A stretch of DNA of 64,000 nt from Harmothoe impar (Eukaryota > Annelida > Polychaeta > Phyllodocida > Polynoidae), in assembly GCA_947462335.1 (NCBI GenBank), contig OX381721.1, forward strand, positions 39,396,488 to 39,460,487, given 5' to 3'. Positions 11,401 through 22,822 of the stretch are shown here, in pieces; the stretch's first letter is position 1; each line of letters begins with the position of its first letter. The notes under the pieces were generated by a model that saw only the letters and a program-made list of their open reading frames with translations, was not told where the DNA came from and did no database searches. Position numbers and translations under genes: made by a program.

Positions 11401-13464
11401 CTAATGGCTCCTATGGGAAACAACATGGTCCGTAAGATCTAGTACACTCAGGAACCCGCGCACACACAGCGGGCAGTCAGTATAGCGTGTACGGTAGTCT
11501 AACACTGGCCTCCCTGTCTGTTTCACCACTCCCCCCTCCACCATGTGGGAGGCCAGGTGGTGGTGCAGTGTGTCGTACTGCGTGTAACCCTCCCCGCACA
11601 CGACACACGTAAAGTGACTCTCCCCATCGCGGATAACAAAATGGGAACTGAGAATGGACGGGGCAGTGAAGGGTAAATCACAGTGAACGCAAAAATACTC
11701 CTTTTTCTTCTCTTTTTGGTGCGTCTTTAAGTGCTCCTTCAAGCGCGACGACTGAGTGAAGCTCTGGCTGCATTCGCTGCACACGTGTAGATTTTGCTGT
11801 CCACCGTGGATGTTGATGTGTGCGAGAAGAGAGGCGAACTGGTTGAAGGCTTTACTACAGATAAAGCAGACATGAGGCTCAGAGGGATGCTCCCCTGCTG
11901 TGTGGGTCACCATGTGTGCACTGAGCTCACCCAACTCACTGAATGCTTTACCACAGTCTGAACATACATGGGGTTTTGGTCCTGCGTCTTTCTCGGAGTG
12001 CGCTTTCATATGGAATGCAAGTCCAGCCTTTTGTTTAAAAGTCTTAGGACAGTGCGAACACGAGAATAATTTCCCACCTTTGTGCAAGATCATGTGTCGT
12101 TTTAGTTCAGACGCTAAGCGGAAAGTTTCCCCACACTCGGCACACACGATAGTCTTGTCTCCCGTATGGGTCTTCATATGTTTCCTTAAATGTGCCAATA
12201 TTGGGAAAGCCTTCGGACAATGACTACAAGTGAAGGGTTTATCTCCGGTGTGCTTTCTCTCGTGCTTGGTCATACTTGATGAGTCAGCAAATGCCTTACC
12301 GCAGTGTGAGCAGGAGTAAGGTTTCTCCCCACTGTGGGTGCGCATGTGCACTTTGAGTTGAGACGAGTCGTTACATCCCTTGCCACACTCTGTACACACA
12401 TAGGGACGCTCGCCCGTGTGCGTCCTTTTGTGCATCTTAAGTTTTGTTGATGAACTAAACCCCTTCCCACATTCCCCACAAATGTGTGGCTTTTCATTCC
12501 CGTGCGTTATCACGTGAGCTTGGAAGCTCGAGGAGTCTGTGAATTTCCGGTGGCAGAATTCACAATCGTACACCGTCTCCCCGGTGTGAATCGATACGTG
12601 CAGTTCGAGATCGCACAACTTGATGTATCCCTTACCACAAACTATGCAGTTATGTGGCTTCTGCTCGAGGTGCGTCATGGCATGCGCCTTGAGGGTGGAT
12701 GCGCGGGAGAAGGACCGCCCACAGTCTGGACACGTGTGAGGTTTCTCTCCTGTGTGGGTCATCATATGGTCCTTGAGGCTCCTGCCTATAGAGAAGCCCA
12801 TGCCACACTGCGTGCACACATAAGGTTTTTCCCCTGTATGGGTCCTCATGTGCAGCTTCACCTTAGAGGCCTGACTGAAGCCTCTACCACATGTCTCACA
12901 TTTGTAAGGTTTCTCCCCTGTGTGGGATCTCACATGGATCTTTAGCATTGACGATGTGCTGAATTTCTTCCCACAGTGCGAGCAGACATGCGGCATATCC
13001 CCAGTGTGTGTACTCAAGTGCACTTTCAAATCTGACAGCCGCCGATACGCTTTCTCGCAATACATACAAATATTTGATTTCTCTCCTGAGTGAGTCTTTT
13101 CATGCGCGTTTAGTAACGATATTGTCCCAAACATTTTCTCACAGTGAGAACACTTGTGTGGTTTTTCCCCTGTGTGAGTGAGTAGATGCACGTCGAGCCC
13201 CGCCGACTGACTGAATCCTTTACCACAGGCTGAACACACATAGGGAGTTTCTCCCGTGTGGGTTCGCATGTGAACCGTCAAGTGTGACGGCCGACGGAAT
13301 CCACGGCCGCACTCCTTGCACACATGGGGCTTTGCGGCACTGTGGTTCGTCTCGGTGTGAGCTTCTAGGAACAGTGTAGAGCTGAACTCCTGTCCACATT
13401 CACCACAGACATGAGGCACTGAGGGTGTGGGAGCTGCAGCAACTTCTACACTCACAGCTGCCAT
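11401..13464 (-). CDS. Multi-C2H2 zinc-finger protein (about 22-23 fingers)
   Basis: One continuous frame. I place the start at the ATG at 13464 (AAGATGGCAGC context, protein beginning MAAVSVEV, 687 aa), because the only codon further upstream is a GTG. Fingers run from about residue 18 to the end with mostly TGEKP linkers. The first has a one-residue longer His spacing, the 13th (GKGCNDSSQ) replaces the usual aromatic residue, and the 21st lacks a clean second His. The last two fingers resemble the last fingers of the neighbouring gene (CxLCVRGF...L.DHVxSH), so the two genes are probably paralogues by tandem duplication. A nuclear DNA-binding role is inferred from the family; target unknown. 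Confidence 0.9.
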   Translation of the reverse strand: MAAVSVEVAAAPTPSVPHVCGECGQEFSSTLFLEAHTETNHSAAKPHVCKECGRGFRRPSHLTVHMRTHTGETPYVCSACGKGFSQSAGLDVHLLTHTGEKPHKCSHCEKMFGTISLLNAHEKTHSGEKSNICMYCEKAYRRLSDLKVHLSTHTGDMPHVCSHCGKKFSTSSMLKIHVRSHTGEKPYKCETCGRGFSQASKVKLHMRTHTGEKPYVCTQCGMGFSIGRSLKDHMMTHTGEKPHTCPDCGRSFSRASTLKAHAMTHLEQKPHNCIVCGKGYIKLCDLELHVSIHTGETVYDCEFCHRKFTDSSSFQAHVITHGNEKPHICGECGKGFSSSTKLKMHKRTHTGERPYVCTECGKGCNDSSQLKVHMRTHSGEKPYSCSHCGKAFADSSSMTKHERKHTGDKPFTCSHCPKAFPILAHLRKHMKTHTGDKTIVCAECGETFRLASELKRHMILHKGGKLFSCSHCPKTFKQKAGLAFHMKAHSEKDAGPKPHVCSDCGKAFSELGELSAHMVTHTAGEHPSEPHVCFICSKAFNQFASLLAHINIHGGQQNLHVCSECSQSFTQSSRLKEHLKTHQKEKKKEYFCVHCDLPFTAPSILSSHFVIRDGESHFTCVVCGEGYTQYDTLHHHLASHMVEGGVVKQTGRPVLDYRTRYTDCPLCVRGFLSVLDLTDHVVSHRSH

Positions 13465-13988
13465 CTTTCTTATTATAAAAGTCACTCAGAACACTGAAGT
13501 ATAGACAAGTATTTGTTGGGTCATCCTTTCACCCTTTCGTAATTATATTTAGATGGAGCAAAAGTAAAGAGTCAACGCAAACCAAATTTGGCACAAGCCA
13601 TCATGGTGCGAGGATACAGCTTCTCACTTTAGAGGACACACGCAGTCTCAAATAGATGTGTTATACACTTGCAGATTAGTTTACTTGACTTATCCCATTT
13701 GAGGAGTTTTTCCCTGTGTTTTTTCCTCATGTTGTCTGTGAAGGCACTCCCTCAGACCTACAACAAATAAAGCAATAACGCCATTTATTGATTTGTTTTT
13801 ATCTGTTTTATTTCAGGATTGTGTCATAATGTCAACACGGCGCAACCCCCCCCCCTCGAGGGCCCCAAGGGTCGGAAATCTATCGCGCTTGTCCTTTTAT
13901 CTGTAATAGCACACAGGCTTTTTCGCTGAAACAGCCACGGCCGGCATCTATCCGAGTGCCCTTCCAGTGATTGCCATGCAGCCCAAAA
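13465..13988. other. Upstream region of the zinc-finger gene
   Basis: No gene. Presumed 5' flank of the minus-strand gene. A short C-rich run lies near 13845-13860. Confidence 0.4.
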
Positions 13989-14237
13989 AGGGAGTGATTA
14001 TCAGATCTCGAGGGGAGGGGTTGGCATAAAAATTCCCGACCCCTCCTGAGGGGGGGGGGCGTAAAAATGTAAGCCCCTTTTTAGCAAAAAAGCCCGCGCC
14101 CGCAAAAAAGCCCGCGCGTTACTAAAGTTCAAAGGGGGGGAGGCGCTCTCGAGGGGGGGGGGGGGCGTAAAAAAATGTCGCCCCTCCACGCAAAATCTCA
14201 CCACCCCCCGCCTGTAATTAATAAATGAACACTCCCT
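13989..14237. repeat. Small inverted-repeat element, likely relative of element F
   Basis: Begins AGGGAGTG at 13989 and ends CACTCCCT at 14237. The interior is made of G-runs followed by cgtaaaaa, alternating with C-runs. The right end shares AATGAACACTCCCT with the right end of element F near 60963-60976 and, inverted, with its left end at 15843. Probably another copy of the same MITE-like family; the left end match is weaker than the right. Confidence 0.45.
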
Positions 14238-14750
14238 AAAGTGAAGCTGTACTCCCAGCATGATCGGGCCGGCAGTGTCGACCCTGTCCTGGGGCCTGGG
14301 CCCTGGGCCTGGCGAGAGAGGCGAGGCTGGTGACACATAGTCTCTCGCAGTCAGGGTAGTCAGACCCGCCCATCCGTGACCACACACTTGCCGATCTATA
14401 TACAGACGGGGGCCGAGTCTAGGTGACAGACTGACACAGTGACAGTGTCACAGTCACGGTGGTGTGGTCTCAGTGAGTCAGTCTCAAACTGTCGATTTAC
14501 CCGTCAGAAATGGAGCACGCCAGCCCAGATGCGTCATAATTGTGTAGCAAGGACTTAATTACAACTATTCATACTTACACTGGGCTCCAGCTTGGCAATT
14601 TTGTGGAATATACATCTAATTCTGTGACTTTTCCTTGGGCTTTCAATTTCTTGTCGCTGGAATAGGATTTTGGCAGTGCAGACATGCTGCCGTTCTTGAG
14701 CTTACGTACCGGGTAATATGACTCCGTTCGCCAGATTGTGGGCGTGGCGG
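14238..14750. other. Non-coding stretch
   Basis: Mixed composition, no supported gene. Short ACTG/GTGACA-rich repeats occur near 14425-14465. Confidence 0.4.
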
Positions 14751-15555
14751 TGTTGGGCGCTATTCGCCAATCGGCGCTATTCGCCAATCGTCTGTGCGCT
14801 GTTTACAAATCGGTGCGAGATTGTAATCAAATTGTTTCAATTAGATTGAAATTAGTTGGGCTGCCAAAGCTTTATTATGTGACAGACTTTGATCTACTGA
14901 TTTTCGTGGGATCGCCTTTTTATCTCAACTAATTTGGGTTTAATTGAAAAACAGACTTACAAATGAAACAGGTGCTCGCAGCATCCCTGATATTTGTATT
15001 CCGCGCAGATTGGCGTTCTGCGCGGCTGTGATCCAGCGGCAGTACGGTCGTTGTACGACTGAGAGTTCACCTCAGAGGTACTTCTCTGAAGTACCTCTCA
15101 GAGGCACAAGCGGGATTGACCAATCAGAGACCCCCTATACACTCACCTTAATTTAACTATCTTACAGATATCTGTCATATTTAATGATAAAGACCTGTAT
15201 GCCTATGTAGATGTACTTCTGTTTGGGCCAAAAAGAAAAAAAGGTATGTTTCAGGTAACATGGAAAGAAAATGTAGGGTCGGTAGGTCGTTTTATAAAAA
15301 CTTTAAACTTTTTTTTTTTTTTAAACATGAAAATAGCCAGCCTGTCCGGTTGTGCCTCTGAGAGGTACTTCAGACAGAGCTGCTTATTGCAGAGGCTCTG
15401 ATTGGCCAATCTCGCTTGTGCCTCTGAGAGGTACTTAAGGAAGTACCTCTGAGGTGAACTCTCAGTCGTACAACGACCGTACTGCGATTTACAAATTGCG
15501 CTGCGCGGAATGTCAATATTGGCGTTCTGCGCCGATTGGTGAATAGCGCCCAACA
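14751..15555. mobile_element. Inverted-repeat (foldback) element
   Basis: Ends are inverted: TGTTGGGCGCTATTCGCCAA at 14751 and its near-perfect complement ending at 15555. Internally a segment of about 90 bp (about 15036-15130: gtacggtcgttgtacgac..., followed by cctctgagaggtac-type short palindromes) recurs inverted at about 15400-15490. The left arm carries extra sequence relative to the right. No transposase. Interpreted as a MITE or foldback element; target-site duplication not identified. Confidence 0.6.
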
Positions 15556-16072
15556 ACGGGGGCAGTTTGCCAATTTGCGCAGAATGCCAATATTCAGGGG
15601 TGTGGCAACCAGGGGGAAGGGGGGGGATGTCCCCCCTCACTTTTGACCAACCCCAAAAAAGGTCAAACCAAAAAGGGGTCAAAAAGGGTAAATACATGTA
15701 CCAATCAGTCCCCTCTACTTTGAAACTGCTTGCCACGCCCCTGATAACATTGGGACTCCGTGCTGCAGAATTTGCAAATATTTGAACGGATTCAAGATGA
15801 CCGTAGTTAGGGTAGTTTGTTAACAAATTGCAGTGTTGATTTAGGGAGTGTTCATTATTTATGGCAGGGGGGGGGTGAGCGTTTGGCAAATCGAATACGT
15901 CAAAAATAATTGGCCCCCCCCCTCGGAATAGGTAAAAAAAAAAAGCCCCCCCCCTTGGAATAGGTTGAAAAAAAAGCGCCCCCCCCCCCTCACCCTGGAT
16001 CGTTTTCAACTTTATTACAAAAACAATGATGGTGTCTACTATAATTGTATGCATTTAATCCTGGGCACTTTT

Positions 16073-16303
16073 TGTGGCATCCTGCTTTGCTGGATGTCTT
16101 GATACTTTGTATTATTATAAGTGACAACAACTCTGAATCTTCATCTCAAGATGTATTGACCGACCTCCGGTGATAGACAAACTCCCGCACGATGCACAGA
16201 CAATTCCCAGACGCTTAGTACGCCTGTGTGACGATAGGTGGCGCCCTAGTAGCGCTAGTAGCGTTTGCCGCGCTCTGCAGTAGCAGGGCTGCGTCATACG
16301 ACA
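16073..16303 (-). repeat. 3' LTR of element A
   Basis: 231 bp, near-identical to 60228-60457. Immediately inside it on the minus strand is a purine tract AAAAAAGGGAGA (16304-16315), a good polypurine tract for plus-strand priming. Outside flank CTTTT matches that of the other LTR. Confidence 0.92.
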
Positions 16304-16608
16304 TCTCCCTTTTTTAAGGAGTATTATGTTAAGACATACTTAGAAGTGTTCTTGACGTGTTCATGACATAATAGTTACTATGGAGTTACTCTCAAGTAAA
16401 GATATATATGTATATGTATGTCTCTGGAAATAAGTCAGTTACATGTTACTCAATGTTCAATGTTATAGTAAATGTTCAAATGCACTAGTCAATGTTCTTT
16501 TGTCACTTTAGAATATTTCTGACTTATTAATGTATCTGAAAGAGAATAGTTATTAAACTTCTTCAATCAGTCTCTTGGTCGCGACTCTAGGTCTCGACGA
16601 CTTCCTTG
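16304..16608 (-). other. 3' end of element A: polypurine tract, 3' UTR and last pol codons
   Basis: On the minus strand, 16608-16556 continues the integrase-region frame of element A, which stops at a TAA at 16553-16555. The remaining 250 bases are untranslated and end in the polypurine tract next to the 3' LTR. Element D sits at 16609, having duplicated CTTG (16605-16608). Confidence 0.75.
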
Positions 16609-18494
16609 TGGGCTATAGTTAATGTCCTATATAAACATAGCGTTTTAGTATACTTAAATGGGGTCCAACATTCGCCTTCTACGTTCCTACTCTGTGGGGT
16701 GAACTAGTCAGAGGCAGGCTTCCGCCCAAAGATAACGCAAGGGTAGTGAGATCCAGCTTTATTTGATGTTATGGATGTTATAATATATATAGAGCACTTT
16801 CACAGGTTATATTATAATCACAGCCTTCCCTCCATATATATAGAGATATGTACCTCGTTATTGTCAGTTAGCTCCAGGGCTTGCATTGATAATTATACGC
16901 GACGGCCTTAGTCAAGGCAAAGTATACATATAAATATCCAGCAGGAATCCTTTAGGGAATCCGCAATGTATAAGTCTCCGTTCATTCAACTAATAAATAC
17001 CTTCAACCTAGTTTCAGTTAGGTCATTATGTGTCTATATCATACTCATCAACATGCCCCGAGGCCGATCTTATACGCTTCTCTATGATACCGATGGTCTG
17101 ATATCTATTCTCCGAGAACACAGGTGCAATCTATTGGTTACTCTCCGGTCACCACTATGGATCCGGGATATACACATACAATCAGTTTCCAATTCATCAG
17201 GTCGGCTAGTTTAAATAATTGGCTTTCTAACTCCATGCTGATAAAGCCGGTATACTGTATCACTAACTCCATGGTTCTCTCCGGAATACAGGACTCCAGA
17301 TTAGTACATGGATCAAATATTCGATCTACAACTCCGGTGGCAGTGTTGTTACACAATATCTCCAATTGAAACGTTACACCTAAATACACAGATTCCAATG
17401 ATCCGTATTTCCCAACGTTTAAATCATAAGAAACCGTTGTTAGTCAATGTTAAACCGATGTTAAACCTTTAGAACCACACACATACTCCTCAGGAGTTAC
17501 ACAGTGCCATCTGGTCTTCTCGATCGTACTCCCCAAACGCTCACTGATAACTGACTGCGCAGCCCATGCCTTTCTGTTTATACTGTGTTTTTCTTTCATT
17601 CCAGCTTCCTATCAGTCGGTTCCTAGGCTACCCCCTCCCATGGCTACACCCGGCTCATATCGACCACCCGTCACTACCATGCCTCATCCTTTATTGATTG
17701 GCAATTAGGCGGCCCTACTCAAGACTATCCTGAATAAATTAGGCAGGGGATGGTCGTGGCCATGTTGTGTTCGGGGCTGGCCTTCAGCCTGTGTCGTCGC
17801 CTGCCCCCCTATGCTGCTCTCGAGGCCCTGGTAATCGCCTCCTTCACCATCTACCCCACATGCTGTTCCCGGAGGCCCTGGTCATGGACATCCCGGCCAT
17901 ATGGATTTTAACCCTGACGCATAGCCCCATTTGCCTGTACTACTCGCTCCCATCGCTGAGGCCGCGTTCCCCACTCGCCGTTCGTCTTCCCGATCCTAGC
18001 CTATCTCCTGACCTGGATTTATCCCGCTGTTATCTTTCCCACCAGCTGTCTCAGCCCGGATCCTAGTTTATTTGTTGCTTTCCTGTTCGGGTTCTAGGCC
18101 CTGTTGACCACGAGTCGAATATATTCAATCCAAATAACTTTGACTCTTATTGTGACCAAGTCTACCATTATAGGACCTTATGACATTATTTATGTATATT
18201 CTTTATATTCGTTATTTACTGCGTGGCCCGCGTACCGGATTTGCCCGATTTGCATGTGACCTAATGTATGCGACAACATTCTTTTCTCTTATTATATTAG
18301 TCTCACTGTACTGTATCTTAAAGTGTACTACTTCCCCCCATTTATTCAATGTATATCTACTATACCCATACATATTCATACATATATATATACAGTTTCG
18401 CCCATTCCCTTATGTTATATTATACATTATTTATCAATCAATAAATATATCCTCCAACCATTTTTGCTCTTCTTTAGTTTTCCACTATAACCCA
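16609..18494 (-). repeat. 3' LTR of element D
   Basis: 1886 bp, about 99.5% identical by eye to 45799-47681. Visible differences include small indels near 18110 and 18325 and substitutions near 16953, 18237, 18274, 18300, 18364 and 18474. Short inverted ends TGGGCTATAG/CTATAACCCA. Short ORFs inside it are repeated in both LTRs and are not credible genes. Confidence 0.95.
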
Positions 18495-18962
18495 GGACAG
18501 GGGGGTCCCTCGTAGATTCGTGTTATATACGAATCGTCCTTTCTGGATCTCACCTTTTCTTTTACTTTGCTTCTATTTTGCCTCTATTCTACTTCTACTT
18601 TTACTTTTCTTTCTCTCCTTTGGTTTCTGAATGGTCTTCTTTACTTTTCTTATTTTATTTCTTGTTTCTTTTTTCTCGTTTCTCTTTTCTCTCCTAATCT
18701 ATGTTTTTGTTGCTTATGTTTTGCTTTTTATTTTGAATTCTAGTTTCTGGGCTGTTCTGCAGGCTTTTTGTCTTGTTTTCTTTTTGTGCCCCGTTTCTCC
18801 ACTTTTACTATGTCTGTACTATCCCTACTCTTTCACACCTTTTACTTTCTTTTGACGTCTATTTATCCCCTTATTGCCCTTTTCTATGCTCTAGTAAGCT
18901 TTTACCTTAACCACCTCTTAGTATGACCTATTTATATGCTTAACATGTATTTGATGTACGGT
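18495..18962. other. Pyrimidine-rich region between tandem array and 3' LTR of D
   Basis: On the minus (element) strand this is strongly purine-rich between about 18540 and 18640. It could provide the polypurine tract, but the bases directly next to the LTR are not purine-rich. No gene. Confidence 0.4.
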
Positions 18963-19697
18963 GATTAGGCTCGAGCGGGGTGAGCCCTGCTCTCTGGCCT
19001 TTCATAGTTCATGGATGAAACGAATTGGGTAGAGATGCTAATTAGGCTCGAGCTAGGATAATCCTGCTCTCTGGCCTTTCATAGTCTGTTGGTTGAAGAT
19101 GTAGGTATAAATGCACATTAGGCTCGAGCTAGGATAGTCCTGCTCTCCGGCCTTTCATAGTCTGTTGGATAAATATGTGGATATAAATGCAAATTAGGCT
19201 CGAGCTAGGATAGTCCTGCTCTCTGGCCTTTCATAGTTTGTTGGATAAATATGTGGATATAAATGCAAATTAGGCTCGAGCTAGGATAGTCCTGCTCTCT
19301 GGCCTTTCATAGTTTGTTGGATAAATATGTGGATATAAATGCAAATTAGGCTCGAGCTAGGATAGTCCTGCTCTCTGGCCTTTCATAGTTTGTTGGATAA
19401 ATATGTGGATATAAATGCAAATTAGGCTCGAGCTAGGATAGTCCTGCTCTCTGGCCTTTCATAGTTTGTTGGATAAATATGTGGATATAAATGCAAATTA
19501 GGCTCGAGCTAGGATAGTCCTGCTCTCTGGCCTTTCATAGTTTGTTGGATAAATATGTGGATATAGATGTAAATTAGGCTCGAGCTAGGATAGTCCTGCT
19601 CTCTGGCCTTTCATAGTCTGTTGGATAAATATGTGGATATAGATGCAAATTAGGCTCGAGCTAGGATAGTCCTGCTCTCTGGCCTTTCATAGTCTGT
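18963..19697. repeat. 76-bp tandem repeat array (about 10 copies)
   Basis: The anchor TTAGGCTCGAG recurs at about 76-base steps (18968, 19045, 19121, 19197, 19273, 19349, 19425, 19501, 19577, 19653). The copies from about 19197 to 19500 are nearly identical; the first two and last two diverge. Each copy contains CTCGAG and CTCTCTGGCCTTTCATAG. It lies between env and the 3' LTR of D, i.e. in the 3' untranslated part of the element transcript. Function unknown. Confidence 0.93.
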
Positions 19698-20045
19698 TTC
19701 CGAGATTCCTGACCTGTGTCGACCCCTTACAGTATAATCCTCTGCACCAACATGGGGTCGTGACGCAAGGCAGATTACTAGTGGTGCTTATAGGATAGTG
19801 ACAAGCTGAAGTATGGTTTCTTCGTAAGTCTTTGTCCGTATGCCACTGCACCCAAGTAATCATAGCTAGATTCCATTCGTGGCATATTAATCGCCTTGCT
19901 GCCTATATGAGCGCTGAGAGTCTATATACCTTGATTCAACATGGTAGAAGGATTAATAATGTTCTACCGTCGGTTTTGTTAAGAGGGACCCAGGTTAATC
20001 CGATGTCTATTCGTTTCCCTGGTCTCTTTAGTTCCCACGGCAACG
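19698..20045. other. Spacer between env and tandem array
   Basis: No supported coding region. Presumed 3' UTR of element D on the minus strand. Confidence 0.4.
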
Positions 20046-22433
20046 CTACTCGTGTACTTCCTGGTATATCTCTATTGGATCCCTATTGGCTGCCCCCGTG
20101 GGGTTTAGTCTTATTTCTCCTGTTCTTTTCGCTTGTTGTATAGGGGTTCTGGGTAATTCCCTGGTCGCGGCATTAATGTTCAGTTGTTGTATTGCTCTTC
20201 TATGTTCGTCTCCTCTGAAACTATGCACTTCCATACTGCGGTTTCCTAAAGGTGACCACCCTGCCATTGATATCATCGGCATATCTACAGGAACCGCCGA
20301 CGACACCCCGCCGCTAAACCTCAGCAGTCGCGCCATGACCGCCTCAGTGTGATCACCTTCGAGCACTCTGGCTAATGTTTTACTCACCTTGATGGTGGTC
20401 GGTAGTGGTAGTGGTATGGCGCTCTCCCCTGATGCCATCTCCGTCGCATACACCACTCTACCCCAATGTAATCTAGCAACATGTCCTTTACAGGCATAAC
20501 TGACATTGGCGTCTTTGATTAATGGGGCTGTTCCCGGCTTTTGGAATATTTGGTCCAATGGCACAATACTCTCCCCTAGCGGTATTGTCTCTACTAGTCT
20601 CTTGGAGGCCATTTGTATGTATAACCCATCCGCCGGCTTCTTGTTCTTTTCCTGCCTCCATTTTCTGATTGCCCATACTGCTACTATGATTGCCAATATC
20701 AGCATCACTATCATTGAGGTGAGTTGGGAGTATGACTCGTCTGCCGTTTCCGGGCAATCCATTTGAATATCGTCCATATCCTGATTGCCCCATTGCTTCT
20801 CGGCTTGAACACCTTGCGACCCTGCTGTAGATAGCATCATCCCCGTCCTTACCCGCTTATAGTTACAACAACAGCATACTATTATAACTGCTATCACCGC
20901 CAACAGTATACCGGAGGATCCATACCCGGCTAGTTGGTGTATTCCGTCGTCTATCTTAGTCTCGAATCCTTCATCCATACCCAATCTTCCCTCGATTACA
21001 GCTTCTTCTAGCTGATTTAGGGCGATGTGGGCAGGAGCTCGTGTATATGCTGCCCTATGCTCTAGTTGTGATCTAATCATAGGCGGTAGCGGGTCTTCCG
21101 GTAGTGCTTGTATCTCGTGCCCATCATACGTTGTCTTTCTATAGCCTATCCTTTTGAATGTTTTTGTTTTCAGCAAATCGTTTATAATATATGATATGTT
21201 ATTCACCATTTGAACCCGGTGGCATCCCCTAAGGCTGTAGGGCATCCATGCCCCAGCCGTCATAAATGCGCAATCACAGCCTATATTGATCACTGCGAAG
21301 TGGTGAATCACTATTACCACGGGCGGGCTAGAGCCGCATAGTAGTTGTCCTTCTATCTCCGGCCCTGACACTAATGTCTTTCCTCCCTGTAAGGGGATGG
21401 CCAGAGCCGGGAAGCGTGGTTTGATTATATAGTCCACATCGCAGCTCTCCTCCACCCCCGTTTTATCGTTCCTAATGAGTGCTGCAATGCACCCTGTCTC
21501 TGACACTTTGCGCATATGTGGGATGTCTGGACAGATCGTAATGGTGTTCCCGTGACACCTCGCCCAGTTTACCACCGGCTCAGTGATGTAATATCGTCCG
21601 TTCATGGATAGTGCTATCTCCTTTGGTAATCCTGTCATAATGGCGCCATCCGCCTCCTTTCCTTCTAGCCTCACTGGTAGCGGTATCGCCCTTACCTGAT
21701 AGGTGCAATATAGGTGCTGTTCCGAGATCACCGGTATACCCAGCGTGATCATCACTCTGCCCCCTTCCCTATACGTATCGACAAAACTGTTCTCATAGTA
21801 ATAGTTGGGGTTGGTGAATGCCACCCTAAAGCGTGGATAGTTTTCCTTCAGGTAATTGTTAGTATTCCTTATGGCCTCTTGTACCGCCTCAGTGGCTATC
21901 AGTCTCACAGGTAAGTGGTGGTTTTTAGCGGCCTCCAGGTCGCTGGTCAGCTCCACCACCCTAATCATCTCATACAGTAGATGTAGCATGTATCCCCACT
22001 TTACTCTTATTAATAGGCTTTCATGGGTATCCGCTATCGATTTCTGATATAGTGCTAGTGACAGCATGCCGAGCTTATGAGACAGATATCTAGTTTTTCT
22101 GTCTATACTCATTACCATGTCTCTGAGTTGCTTCTGTCTGTCACTCATTTCTCCTATCTTTCCGTGCATATCCTGGAAGGTTTTGTCTGTTGTGGTCACT
22201 AACTTTCTTAGTGTATTACTAATTCTCCTGGTGTCTTGTTCCAACACCTCTATTTTCTTTTCATTTCTGGCCGTGTCCTCGGCCCTGCCGAATCCGAATA
22301 TCCAGTAGAATCCATCAGCTATGATATTTCTCTTGTCTCTGGTTATATCTTCTCCTTCTTTTCTTATTCCTTTCATTACCCTTCTTACCAGTGACCTTCT
22401 TGTATTTATTAGCTCCTGAGTGGCAGCGTCCAT
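20046..22433 (-). pseudogene. env: Element D envelope protein, main part (fusion-type glycoprotein)
   Basis: Open for 795 codons from ATG at 22433. A furin-type site RDKR at residues 32-35 is followed by a hydrophobic, Gly/Phe-containing stretch and a heptad-like helix (about residues 55-125). This is the arrangement of the F-type fusion proteins of Gypsy/errantiviruses and baculoviruses. Cysteine-rich ectodomain sequence follows. Two hydrophobic segments lie at about residues 503-522 (followed by CCCC) and 573-592, and about 200 residues follow the second, longer than in typical F proteins. The signal peptide and the start of the ectodomain lie in the overlapping frame at 22451-22759, so a frame change separates the pieces. 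Expected role is membrane fusion; family placement rests on layout, not on a search. Confidence 0.65.
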
Positions 22434-22450
22434 CCATGTTTCTGTTGTCT

Positions 22451-22759
22451 TTAGATTATCACAACTGTCTTCGTATATGTCCTATTTTGGCTCGCATTGT
22501 TACACAACCCTTCCAAGTTTTCTTTACACTGTTCATATATGCTACTTATATTCATTGGTGGTCTCACTTCTGGTATTTCCACCACGAACACTTGCGTGAC
22601 GTGGGATTCATCACTGGTAGTTATGATCTTCCCACTTTGCATTATGACACCCAATTCTATCCTTTGTATAATAGGACATATGTTGCCTCCTTCTGGTGCC
22701 AAAATTATACTCCCCAGTACAATATAGGCTATCCACAGCGCCTTCCTTCTTCCCTCCAT
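22451..22759 (-). pseudogene. env: Element D envelope protein, N-terminal piece with signal peptide
   Basis: 102 codons starting MEGRRKALWIAYIVLGSIIL, a basic n-region followed by a hydrophobic core, i.e. a likely signal peptide. The rest contains Cys and N-glycosylation sequons (NIS, NAS, NRT). It ends at a TAA while the next frame, leading directly into the main env ORF, opens in the same place. The pieces together would form one glycoprotein, so this copy has either a one-base frameshift near 22485 or an unusual expression mechanism. I judge a disabling mutation more likely. Confidence 0.6.
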
Positions 22760-22822
22760 TTTGTACTTTTCTAGTTTTCTCCCTCTTTATGTGATATTCT
22801 TATTTTAATTTCTTATAAGTAG

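Noticed and set aside
16073..16303. Solo LTR interpretation of the left 231-bp repeat
   Set aside because: The outer CTTTT matches the outer flank of the distant copy at 60228-60457 and gene phase continues, so both belong to one split element.
16966..18515. Several short ORFs in the LTRs of D (also at 46156-47677)
   Set aside because: They lie wholly within both LTRs, have no recognisable motif and no supporting start context.
19039..19690. CRISPR-like array
   Set aside because: The 76-bp units are repeated over their full length without unique spacers, and the context is a eukaryotic retroelement.
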